A stretch of DNA of 38,327 nucleotides, from contig QZKB01000031.1 in NCBI GenBank assembly GCA_003599415.1, forward strand, positions 1 through 38,327. The letters are read 5' to 3'. Under the pieces are notes generated by a model. It searched no databases. It saw only the letters and a list, made by a program, of their open reading frames with translations, and was not told the origin of the DNA. Of this stretch, positions 25,736 to 34,082 are shown piece after piece (within the stretch, counting starts at the first letter, position 1; every line of letters starts with the position of its first letter). This DNA is from Ignavibacteriales bacterium. Lineage in GTDB: Bacteria; Bacteroidota; Ignavibacteria; Ignavibacteriales; SURF-24. The translations under genes were made by a program, and so were the position numbers.

Positions 25736-27646
25736 TCATTTTTTGTTTAAGGTAAATGCCTGCTTGTCCTGGCGGCAGGATTTCTTTTCAAGTAATTCCT
25801 TAACCAGTTTTACATCATCTTCAACTTCCTTTAGTTGAAGTAAAATACCGTCGAGTTCCCTGTTCTTTTCAGCTAAAGCTATTTTAAGTTTACGGTTATC
25901 GTTATATTTTTTCCTGATCACACTAAACAGGTCATTCATTTTTAAACCAACAGAGACATTCACATATTTTATTTCTTCATTCAGATTTTCTTCCCACGAT
26001 TTTCCGACTACTTTGGCAAATTCTTCAGCGGTCATCATTTCGGGTTCAACAGCTATGCCTACTCCATCATTAAGACCTGAAGGAATAATATAGTCTCCTT
26101 TATTAACATATCCTTTAACTTTAACAGGAACCTGTCCTTTGAATGCTACTTTTTCAAAATCCATTTTTCTTTCATCGGGAGGCATATTACCAAGAACCAG
26201 AGGGGAATGAGAAATTGACATGAACTGTTCAGCATTATTTGTGTTCTTTGAAATTTTACCTCTTGTAACACCTACAATATCACCGGGCATAAAGAATTCA
26301 TTGCGATCAAATTTCTCAAGCCATTCGGCATAATCCCCGCTGCCGGATTCATAAGTAACACCAAGATGAGATAAATCCCACGCTTTCTGAAAAGCCCAGT
26401 AAGCCACTTCCGCAGTTCCATTAATTATATCAGGCACTTCCAAACCACCTGCTGCGGTTGCTGCTATAGCCACTGCCAAAGCTACACCCTGAGCAACGAA
26501 CCAAATATCGTGCGCAATATTTTTAGGGTTTGCAAAATAATCAGCCCAATCATAACCTTCAATCCGTCCTTTAATACCATCATCATCCCAGAACGTCATG
26601 TAATTTGTGGATGAATTTGAATTATCACTGTCTACATCAATAACAATTCCATGATCAACAGAATTAACAAACAATGAATAATTACCCTCTTCATCATCGG
26701 CTCCGGTTTGCCTGCTTGTTATCTCAACTCTTCCGGTGTTCTCAATAACAAATACTTCAAGACTGTCTGTATCAACCTTGAATGGAATTTGTAAACCATC
26801 TTCCTTGATATGAAGTTTGGCTTCTGTTTCATTAAAATCTGCCCCGACTCCCATCTTGGCTTTAACATAAACATTTCCCAAAGTAGTTTTACCAATCACT
26901 TCAAAAAATACCGAGTCGGTTACGGTTCCCATTACAACCATACCCCATGGATCGAACAACATTCTTTGTATGCTGTCTGTTTTGATGACTAAATTTCTGT
27001 CATTGATAGTACCTAAAAATTTATCCTGCCCTTCCAGAAGGTTGCCGTATCTTCTCCAGAACATAGTAAGAACTGATGGTTCATCAATTGTCTTGTTTAT
27101 TCTTGAAAAAGTATGGTTTAGTTCAACCAGGTCTTTTATCTTACTCCAGCTAACACTTTTTATTTTACTGTTTGTAACAGAATTAGGCGCAATCTTATTT
27201 GCAGTAATTGAATTATCTCTAACATTATTGGCTACTAAAGTTCTTATGCTGAATGGTGATGGTAGCAATTCAATTCTTGGAGTCAGCTCATCATTCCCGT
27301 TTAACTTAATACCCAGATAGTAAAGCCTGTTAAATGAAAGGTTAAGCGGATTAGGTACTGAAGCTCCTCCAAGCTGAACATTAATTTCTCCGTCTTCAAC
27401 AATCACTTTTTCATGTAATTCTGACCAGACAGCTTTTCCGCCTTCTTTACTGGTATAAAGTGAAAATAAAATATTGTATTCGCCGCTTGTTATAATGCTG
27501 TTGTCAGCATCTGAAATAACAGCAGAGAAATTAATTACCTTAGGAAATTTTCCTGCAGGCAGAAGCTGCCCAGTTACTTCATTTTGAAAACCTGCCAGCA
27601 AGAATAATCCGAATATGATTAGTTTGAATAACGACCTCATATTCAT
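25736..27646 (-). CDS. Fibre-like exported protein with putative self-cleaving chaperone domain (paralogue 2)
   Basis: 636 residues from the ATG at 27646, which has AGGAG at ideal spacing and opens the signal peptide MNMRSLFKLIIFGLFLLAGF; the in-frame ATG at 27691 is not supported. It has the same order as its paralogues: an N-terminal beta region (VINFSAVISDADNSIITSGE), RIELLPSPFSIR, a repeat region DNSITANKIAPNSVTNSKI, the fibre motif KFLGTINDRNLVIKTDSIQR, an Ala-rich helix (about 395-430), then GSGDYAEWLE (D438) and the putative IMC domain. A coiled coil closes it. No T9SS tail. It stops 42 bp before paralogue 3 and starts 51 bp after the small T9SS gene. Trimer formation and self-cleavage are family-based inference. 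Confidence 0.8.
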   Translation of the reverse strand: MNMRSLFKLIIFGLFLLAGFQNEVTGQLLPAGKFPKVINFSAVISDADNSIITSGEYNILFSLYTSKEGGKAVWSELHEKVIVEDGEINVQLGGASVPNPLNLSFNRLYYLGIKLNGNDELTPRIELLPSPFSIRTLVANNVRDNSITANKIAPNSVTNSKIKSVSWSKIKDLVELNHTFSRINKTIDEPSVLTMFWRRYGNLLEGQDKFLGTINDRNLVIKTDSIQRMLFDPWGMVVMGTVTDSVFFEVIGKTTLGNVYVKAKMGVGADFNETEAKLHIKEDGLQIPFKVDTDSLEVFVIENTGRVEITSRQTGADDEEGNYSLFVNSVDHGIVIDVDSDNSNSSTNYMTFWDDDGIKGRIEGYDWADYFANPKNIAHDIWFVAQGVALAVAIAATAAGGLEVPDIINGTAEVAYWAFQKAWDLSHLGVTYESGSGDYAEWLEKFDRNEFFMPGDIVGVTRGKISKNTNNAEQFMSISHSPLVLGNMPPDERKMDFEKVAFKGQVPVKVKGYVNKGDYIIPSGLNDGVGIAVEPEMMTAEEFAKVVGKSWEENLNEEIKYVNVSVGLKMNDLFSVIRKKYNDNRKLKIALAEKNRELDGILLQLKEVEDDVKLVKELLEKKSCRQDKQAFTLNKK

Positions 27647-27697
27647 ATTGGCTCCTGTTAAGTAAAAATTATTTTTCATATAACTAAACATTTTGTG

Positions 27698-28231
27698 TTA
27701 CCTAAGCAACGTTAGTTTTCTAGATTCAGAATAATTGCTGCTTTTTATGTTATAGAAATAAATACCGCTTGAAAATCCCGAGGCGTCCCAATCAATAAAA
27801 TAATTGCCCGGAGATTTTGTTTCGTCAACAAGCTGTTTAACCTTTTCGCCTAACATATTATAAATTGAAATTGAGACGTATCCTTCAGTTGGAATAGAAT
27901 ATTCGATCCTGGTTACCGGGTTAAACGGATTAGGGTAGTTTTGCTTGAGAGAGTAACTTAAAGGCAGCTTATTTGTTCTTGAATTAACCGAAGTGCTCTG
28001 CTGACTTTTAAGGTTAAAGAAATTACTTCCTTTAACAACAAGGTTATCGGAACCTGATACTCCGACGACAGGTTTACCGACAAACATATTCAGTGTGATA
28101 TTCTGCTGCTTTGAAAAAACAGTATTACTTTCCTGGAATGAATAATTGAAAATACTCTTCTCCTGTGCTGTAAGAGCAACGCAGCCTAAAAGAATTGCCA
28201 GGAATGTTTTTAAAGTAATTAATTCCTTCAT
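27698..28231 (-). CDS. Small secreted protein with T9SS sorting domain
   Basis: 177 residues: signal peptide (MKELITLKTFLAILLGCVALTA), about 65 residues of body, then a complete T9SS type A tail from NYPNPFNPVTRIEYSIP to the end. The body has the pattern VGKPVVGVSGSDNLVVKGSNFF, seen in short Bacteroidota proteins that end in a T9SS tail; no enzymatic domain is visible. GAGG overlaps the end of the preceding gene and serves the ATG; the gap is only 3 bp, so it is co-translated with the YD-like gene. With so little body, a structural or anchoring role next to the fibre proteins is plausible, but unproven. Confidence 0.82.
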   Translation of the reverse strand: MKELITLKTFLAILLGCVALTAQEKSIFNYSFQESNTVFSKQQNITLNMFVGKPVVGVSGSDNLVVKGSNFFNLKSQQSTSVNSRTNKLPLSYSLKQNYPNPFNPVTRIEYSIPTEGYVSISIYNMLGEKVKQLVDETKSPGNYFIDWDASGFSSGIYFYNIKSSNYSESRKLTLLR

Positions 28232-28234
28232 TGC

Positions 28235-29164
28235 CTATTCCTCATTATACTCGTATTCATAAGAAATTTTACTAACGGGTTCATTAAGTTTATTAAAAAT
28301 CGTTTGCTCAACCATAACTCCATTTTCATTATAAGCGCTTGTAATTCTTTTAGAGATATTGGCTGCCGGGTTTGTTATTACTTTTTCAACATATCTCCCG
28401 GCTTCATCAACTGTGTAATTTTCCTCAGTCATTATTTTAGAATCCGCATTCTTTGTCATTTCACCAATTAAGATTCCCTTATCATTATATTTTTTCTCAA
28501 CCGATTGAATTGTTTTTCCCTTGTTATCGTAAGTAACCTGTGATTTCAAATTATCCTTATCATCATATTTATAAACACAACGGGATTTAATTTTGTTGTT
28601 AATATCCTCGGTCTGCAGTTCAGCTAAATTATTTTTGTCGTTGTACAGATATCTGAATACGAGATGCACTTTATTATCAGCAGCAACCGTTTCAAGTTTA
28701 TCCAGCTTCTCCATAGAGTTAAATGAATGATTCATTGTTACAATAAGTTTATTTGCTTCATCATACGTTTCTGATTTCGTTAATTTATTGCCCGCATTAT
28801 AGGAATATAAATTTCTAAGTTTGCCTGTTTTTCCTTTCCTGTAGGAATGAGTTTCTCTTAACCTGCTCTCTGCATCATAATAAAGTTTATTCTCACTTAA
28901 CACGGAATCATTTTCACCATAGGTAACAGAATTGATTAGAAGCCCGTCCCTGCTGTATTCCTTGTAGGATATTTTGTTCTTAAACTCCGAGCCGTCTTTA
29001 AATGTTATCTTCCATTGAGTTTCAGATTTTATCTTAAGCTCAGCAATTTTTTCTTTTGTCAGCATATAATCATTTTGCCTGGTTGCCTGGGCATTTAAAT
29101 GCACAGACACCAGCAATAAAACGATAATAAGTTTATTGAGGTATTTCATATTTACCTGTTTCAT
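28235..29164 (-). CDS. Exported YD/RHS-like repeat protein
   Basis: 309 residues with a signal peptide ending near HLNAQA. An ATG at 29149 (MKYLNKLIIVLL) is an equally good start. The body is a series of degenerate repeats of about 20-25 residues with the pattern YxYDDKDNLKSQVTYDNKGK or KYNDKGILIGEMTKNADS, which resembles RHS/YD or MORN-type beta repeats. It has no toxin domain and no T9SS tail. It lies between fibre paralogue 1 and the small T9SS gene, with gaps of 32 and 3 bp. It may be a periplasmic or surface beta-solenoid that helps the fibre proteins, but I do not recognise a function. Confidence 0.75.
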   Translation of the reverse strand: MKQVNMKYLNKLIIVLLLVSVHLNAQATRQNDYMLTKEKIAELKIKSETQWKITFKDGSEFKNKISYKEYSRDGLLINSVTYGENDSVLSENKLYYDAESRLRETHSYRKGKTGKLRNLYSYNAGNKLTKSETYDEANKLIVTMNHSFNSMEKLDKLETVAADNKVHLVFRYLYNDKNNLAELQTEDINNKIKSRCVYKYDDKDNLKSQVTYDNKGKTIQSVEKKYNDKGILIGEMTKNADSKIMTEENYTVDEAGRYVEKVITNPAANISKRITSAYNENGVMVEQTIFNKLNEPVSKISYEYEYNEE

Positions 29165-29196
29165 ATTTACTTCTCATTTAAAAGATGAAATACATT

Positions 29197-31077
29197 TTAC
29201 AGACCGGAAGATGTTTTAGTTATTTCATTGTCTTGTTTATTCAGTTGACCAGACACCTTTTCAATTTCAGAATTCATTTCCATTAATTTTTGCTTTGCAT
29301 CATGTATCTTCATTTCGGCCTGTTTAAATTCGTTATCCAGATTTTCCTGTTTTTTATTTTCAAGCTGAATGAGCTTAATAATTTCTGCGTTGTCAAATCC
29401 GATTGCAGTATTTACATATTTAATATTTTCATTGTCGGATTCGCCCCATGCTCTGCCAACAACATTCATAAATTCTTCAATGGTCATTAATTCCGGGGCA
29501 ACAGCAACGCCTGTTCCATTGTTAAATCCCGAAGGAATTATATAATCACCGCGTTTTACCTTACCAATAACTTTAACCGGTACCTGGCCTAGGAACGCGA
29601 CTTTTTCAAACAACTCTTTATTCTCTTCAGGCGGTTTATTCCCAAGTACAATAGGTTTAAATGATATACAGGAAAGCTGGTCTGCGTTGGAAGTATTCCT
29701 GGTAATTTTACCATTAAAGACACCAACAATATCACCCGGTTGAAATATTTCCTGATTATTAATTTTTTCAAGCCACTCAGCATAATCGCCGCTCCCTGAT
29801 TCATAGGTAACTCCCATTTCAGCAAGCTCAAGTGCAATTTCAACTGCATTAAACGCCGCTTCAGCAGAGAAGGCTATTAAGGAAGCTGCTTCCAAAGCCG
29901 CGTTCGCCATTGCAGCTATATCAGCAGCTACAGTAGCGGCAATGTATAAATCCTTCATAATATTCTGCGGATCAGCAAGCCAGTTAAGATAGCTCTCACC
30001 TTCAATCCTGCCCTGCATACCTTTATTATTCCAGAATGCAACAAAGTTATTATCGTTATCTGCCCTGCCAAGCAAAGAATGACCTTCTACCTTAATTCCA
30101 ATTCCCTGTTCTTCGCTGTTAATAAAGAGCGGATAAGCATCGCGGCTGCTCTCCGATGAACTGCCGGGATTAGCAATAATTTCAACTCTTCCGTTTTTAT
30201 TTACATAGAATACCGAATCATCATTTACATCAACTCTGAAAGGAATCATATCAAGCGGAACAACACCCGGTGAATTTACATGAACTTTTGCACCGCCGGG
30301 AGGTACACCTACTCCAAGATCTCCTTTAATAAATGTATTCTGTGTTTTTGTTTTTCCGATTACGATAAACAGAACTGTATCCTTTGGAGTACCAATAGTA
30401 ACCCTGCCATAAAAAGTAAATCTCATTCTTTCAATGCTGAAGGTTTTAATTACGAAATCCTGGGCGGCAAATGTTCCGATATAATTTCTTTCCGGTCCCC
30501 AGATAATATTGCCAAGGATCGTCCAATAAACAGAATAAGGATCAGGGCTGATATCATCAAAAACGCTGCTGCTAACGCTTTCAATTTTTTCATCGGTTAC
30601 AGATCCATCAGCCAATTTTTCCGTAGTAACTGAAAAGGCGTCGACTTCTTCCGCATACTCAGAACCTAAACTGTAAGCAGTACCACCAAGTTCTATCCGC
30701 TTCTGGATATTAATATCATTATTAATTTTTATATCAAGGTAAAATTTCCTGTCGAATGTAACTGTAAGCGGGTTGTCAATATTTCTTTTACCAAGGAGAA
30801 CATATATAATTCCATTTTCTATTTTTAATTCAGGATGAACCTCTGTCCATACCGGGTTACCGCCTTCTTTAACATCATAAAGAGAAAAGCTTACATCATA
30901 ATTACCATTCGGAACTGACTTCCCGTCTTTTTCAGTAACTATCCCCTGGAAGACAATTACGTGCGGAATGCCCGGCGCATTCATTTCCTGCGAAAGTAAT
31001 TGATTGAATGATGCTAACAGGAAAAGGAATAAACAGATTCCTGTTGCAATCTTTCTTTTCTGTAAAACCCTTTTCAT
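29197..31077 (-). CDS. Fibre-like exported protein with putative self-cleaving chaperone domain (paralogue 1)
   Basis: 626 residues with GGAG 5 bp before the ATG and a signal peptide (KIATGICLFLFLLASF). The N-terminal module VIVFQGIVTEKDGKSVPNGN and RIELGGTAYSLGSEYAEEV, the repeats TTEKLADGSVTDEKI, and the fibre motif NYIGTFAAQDFVIKTFSIER match its two paralogues. An Ala-rich helix (about 385-428) precedes GSGDYAEWLE (D431), which starts the putative IMC-type domain (PGDIVGVFNGKI, FLGQVPVKVIGKVKRGDYII). A heptad-like coiled coil ends the protein (about 570-615). No T9SS tail. In phage fibres this type of domain drives trimer folding and is then cut off; the same is inferred here. Confidence 0.8.
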   Translation of the reverse strand: MKRVLQKRKIATGICLFLFLLASFNQLLSQEMNAPGIPHVIVFQGIVTEKDGKSVPNGNYDVSFSLYDVKEGGNPVWTEVHPELKIENGIIYVLLGKRNIDNPLTVTFDRKFYLDIKINNDINIQKRIELGGTAYSLGSEYAEEVDAFSVTTEKLADGSVTDEKIESVSSSVFDDISPDPYSVYWTILGNIIWGPERNYIGTFAAQDFVIKTFSIERMRFTFYGRVTIGTPKDTVLFIVIGKTKTQNTFIKGDLGVGVPPGGAKVHVNSPGVVPLDMIPFRVDVNDDSVFYVNKNGRVEIIANPGSSSESSRDAYPLFINSEEQGIGIKVEGHSLLGRADNDNNFVAFWNNKGMQGRIEGESYLNWLADPQNIMKDLYIAATVAADIAAMANAALEAASLIAFSAEAAFNAVEIALELAEMGVTYESGSGDYAEWLEKINNQEIFQPGDIVGVFNGKITRNTSNADQLSCISFKPIVLGNKPPEENKELFEKVAFLGQVPVKVIGKVKRGDYIIPSGFNNGTGVAVAPELMTIEEFMNVVGRAWGESDNENIKYVNTAIGFDNAEIIKLIQLENKKQENLDNEFKQAEMKIHDAKQKLMEMNSEIEKVSGQLNKQDNEITKTSSGL

Positions 31078-31122
31078 TTCTGCTCCATAATAATTCTGTT
31101 GAAATAACTCAACAATGAAGTT

Positions 31123-34014
31123 CTACTTCAACAGTATCATCTTTTTTGTTTTACAAAATTCATCTGTAACTATTGAGTAAAAGTATATACCGCTCGAACA
31201 ATTATTCGCGTTCCATTTTGCATCATAAAAACCCGGTCTCTGAACTTCATCAACAAGTGTTATTATTCTTTGTCCAAGTATATTGAATATCGTAATTTCC
31301 ACACGGGATTCTTTCGGAATTTCATACCTGATTGTTGTAACCGGGTTAAACGGGTTCGGATAGTTTTGTGATAAATCATATTTAACAGGAATATTATCCT
31401 GCTCAACATCTGTAACTCCAACTCCTCCGTTTACAAATTCAATATCCATTAATTCTTCGAAAGCATCTTTAACTTCATTTGGGTCATCAAACTCAACTGC
31501 TGAGACTGAACCGTTATAATTTTTAAAGTACATTGTAAATAGGTTGCCGGAGAAATCAACTGGAGAAAAGTTGAACCACATTATTCTAAGAACGCCGCTA
31601 TCCACAACATAATTGAACAAACCATCGCCAATAGCAGAACTTCTTAGTATTGTATCCAATTCCATTACACTTGTATCATACTTAATTGAAAGGAGAAAAT
31701 AAGTTGCTCCGTTCACCTTGTCTGAGCTTACAGGAATCTCAACATCGCTACCGCTTGGTATTACTACACAGGAAATTGATATTTTTGTCTTTGAACTGTT
31801 TATTGTAAATACAGCCAGACTTGAATCCTGGTATGTACTATCAGCAGCGTTACGGATTCTAACCCGGCATGTTGTGGAATTCTCAGCCGGTATCAGCCAT
31901 TCATACTGATAATCTTTAGCATTAATGCTGTCAGCTATTAATACCCACCCGGTAGTATCGGTAATTGAATACTCAAGTTTAATTTTTTCAATATTCCTGC
32001 TGCGCCAGGTAATATATTTCTTAGTGCCGGTTTTCAATATTTCATCACCATTAGGAGATGTAAGATCGACAGATTTAGCATTTGTAATTGTGAAGGTTTT
32101 TGTTGTGTCTCCAACCGAACTGCTATCCGGGACATTAATTCTAAGTTTACAATCATTTGAATTAACATCCGGCAGATTCCACGTCCACGAACCTGAGGAT
32201 ACCGGTGTAGAACTGACAATAGATGTCCAGTCACTACCATTATTAGTTGAGTAACTAATAGCTACATTACCAACGCGCCTGCTTTGCCAGAGGATACTGC
32301 TTGTAACATCACTAAATTCAAGTGTATCTCCTCCTTTTGGAGCGAGTAGTTTTAAGGCTGGCAAATTCGAAATAGCGAGGCTTCCGTTATTCCAGTCGCT
32401 TACATCAGGTAAATGATTGAAAGCGTCCTTAGCAACTATTTGTTCAATTTTCAGATCACTGAAATTTCTCGGATCAACCTGGAAATCGGGCAATGACGGA
32501 TTTCCATCTGTAAATTCATCAACATCATCAGCATCAACCCATTGTTCCGGTTCTTCAAAATTTTTATACCTGAATCTCAGATCAAATATTTTTCCATGAA
32601 TATCAATCGGTTCACCAGTACTCCAAATAATATGAATTACACCGTCCTCATAAGAATAATCCAGTCTTCTCATTTCTTCATACACAGGAATCAACGCAAC
32701 CGGAGTTAATACATCGGGGTTATAGGTTAAAGTCATCTCAAAATATTTAATTGAAGTAAGCCAGCCAACGTTAATTGTAACGGTACCATTTACAATCAAA
32801 GTATCATGAGCCCAGATTATTTCATCGTTAACTTCAGTCCAGGGAAGTTCGGCATGCCAGTAATGTGTTGAATCATCCCACCAATGAAAAAACCCGAATA
32901 TTTTTCCAATAATATCAAGGTGTGCATCAACGGTGTCATTCACCATTACATTTACAGGATGATTATGAATTATAAATGCTGCATCACTTGTGTCGAATAC
33001 AGTAGCAAGGTTAGCTAAATCGCTTACCCTTATTTTACAATCTGAAGAAACATTATCCGGAATTAACCACCTGTAGCAACTGTCAGGAGCAGAAATTGAA
33101 TCAAGGATGGTTAACCATGTTGGAGCAGCAGATTGGCTGTTTGTACAAAACTCAATTTTAATCTTCTCAATGTTCTTAGATTTCCATTGAATTAACTTTG
33201 CGCCTGCAACCTGCAATTCTTCTCCCCCGTTCGGTGTAAGCAATTCAATTGTAGCTGTGGAATTAATTGTAAATACATTATCACTTTCATCCGATGCTGT
33301 TGAAGCCGAATCAGAATCCGTAATTCTTATTTTACATTCTGTAGAATTAATTGAATCAGGTACAGTCCACAAGTAGCTGTCGTTTATAGCCGGATAATCT
33401 GAAACAATCTCTTGCCAGTTAGCCCCATTATCGTCTGAAATTTCAAGATCAATATTGGACATATAAATACTTGTCCAGGTAATGTTTGTTTTGGGACCAA
33501 CAATTTCAATAAGTTCACCGCCATTTGGATAAGTAAGTTTAACTGCGGGATCAGTATCTTCTGAAATAGAACCGTGTTCCATGGTAAGAGTAATTTTTTT
33601 ACCCTGCATATTCTTAATGCTTGCAGCAACAAATCTTACTTCACTAAAGTCTTTAACATACAGGAATTGCAAATCGAATAATTTACCATCAAGCGTAGCA
33701 CCGGATGAGGTAACCCAGCTTAGAGAAATTAATCCGCCGCTGCAGGAAACAAAAAGATTGTCATCATCCGGCAGGCTGATATTTGTAACACCGGATTTTA
33801 TTTCTTCAGGATCATGACTGAACACTACAGCTTCCTCATCGTAACTGAACTGCAGCGAAATTGATTTAACGTTAGGAATAGAAGATGATACGCTTACAGG
33901 CACCAGTACATCAACCGGCGGACTAGCTGTGGATTTACCTACCCTAATTGTATCCTGCCCAAACACAATTGAGGCGAGCAAAAAAAGCGTGATGATAATT
34001 CTAAACTGTATCAT
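31123..34014 (-). CDS. T9SS-secreted protein with three cohesin-like modules
   Basis: 963 residues from the ATG at 34014, which has GGAG 8 bp upstream; a GTG at 34023 has no site. After the signal peptide: cohesin-like module 1 (about 22-150), two PNGGE-type Ig-like modules (157-347), cohesin-like module 2 (350-550, with an unusual Trp/His-rich insert near WDDSTHYWHAELPW), two more Ig-like modules (553-740), cohesin-like module 3 (745-870), and a T9SS type A tail. The cohesin-like modules show the pattern of a hydrophobic strand, a YD or YN turn, then ISLSWVT or LRIMWFN. Cohesins bind dockerins, and the protein encoded just upstream in the operon carries a dockerin, so this may be a scaffold on the cell surface. 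Cohesin type is not determined. Confidence 0.82.
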   Translation of the reverse strand: MIQFRIIITLFLLASIVFGQDTIRVGKSTASPPVDVLVPVSVSSSIPNVKSISLQFSYDEEAVVFSHDPEEIKSGVTNISLPDDDNLFVSCSGGLISLSWVTSSGATLDGKLFDLQFLYVKDFSEVRFVAASIKNMQGKKITLTMEHGSISEDTDPAVKLTYPNGGELIEIVGPKTNITWTSIYMSNIDLEISDDNGANWQEIVSDYPAINDSYLWTVPDSINSTECKIRITDSDSASTASDESDNVFTINSTATIELLTPNGGEELQVAGAKLIQWKSKNIEKIKIEFCTNSQSAAPTWLTILDSISAPDSCYRWLIPDNVSSDCKIRVSDLANLATVFDTSDAAFIIHNHPVNVMVNDTVDAHLDIIGKIFGFFHWWDDSTHYWHAELPWTEVNDEIIWAHDTLIVNGTVTINVGWLTSIKYFEMTLTYNPDVLTPVALIPVYEEMRRLDYSYEDGVIHIIWSTGEPIDIHGKIFDLRFRYKNFEEPEQWVDADDVDEFTDGNPSLPDFQVDPRNFSDLKIEQIVAKDAFNHLPDVSDWNNGSLAISNLPALKLLAPKGGDTLEFSDVTSSILWQSRRVGNVAISYSTNNGSDWTSIVSSTPVSSGSWTWNLPDVNSNDCKLRINVPDSSSVGDTTKTFTITNAKSVDLTSPNGDEILKTGTKKYITWRSRNIEKIKLEYSITDTTGWVLIADSINAKDYQYEWLIPAENSTTCRVRIRNAADSTYQDSSLAVFTINSSKTKISISCVVIPSGSDVEIPVSSDKVNGATYFLLSIKYDTSVMELDTILRSSAIGDGLFNYVVDSGVLRIMWFNFSPVDFSGNLFTMYFKNYNGSVSAVEFDDPNEVKDAFEELMDIEFVNGGVGVTDVEQDNIPVKYDLSQNYPNPFNPVTTIRYEIPKESRVEITIFNILGQRIITLVDEVQRPGFYDAKWNANNCSSGIYFYSIVTDEFCKTKKMILLK

Positions 34015-34035
34015 AGGTATCACTCCTAAATATTC

Positions 34036-34061
34036 ATACCCGGCTCAACTGAACCGGGTAT
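34036..34061 (-). promoter_or_regulatory. Strong hairpin between the dockerin and cohesin genes
   Basis: On the minus strand, ATACCCGG at one end and CCGGGTAT at the other form a perfect 8-bp stem, extended inward by T-G, T-A and C-G pairs to an 11-bp stem with a small loop. It lies after the stop of the dockerin gene and just before the GGAG site of the cohesin gene. No T-run follows, so it is more likely an RNA processing, stability or attenuation element than a full terminator. Confidence 0.65.
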
Positions 34062-34082
34062 AATCTATACAAAAAAGAATTC

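Noticed and set aside
28235..29164. RHS-type polymorphic toxin
   Set aside because: Repeats are short and degenerate, with no C-terminal toxin domain and no immunity gene next to it.
30280..30633. 117-residue open frame on the plus strand
   Set aside because: It is the antisense of the well-supported fibre paralogue gene, with a Cys/Lys/Asn-rich composition typical of shadow frames.
23798..31077. Prophage tail genes
   Set aside because: The fibre-like proteins have Sec signal peptides, and no capsid, portal, terminase, baseplate or integrase gene is nearby.
34036..34061. Terminator splitting the fibre/cohesin run
   Set aside because: The hairpin is strong, but no T-run follows on the minus strand; the T-run lies on the upstream side.
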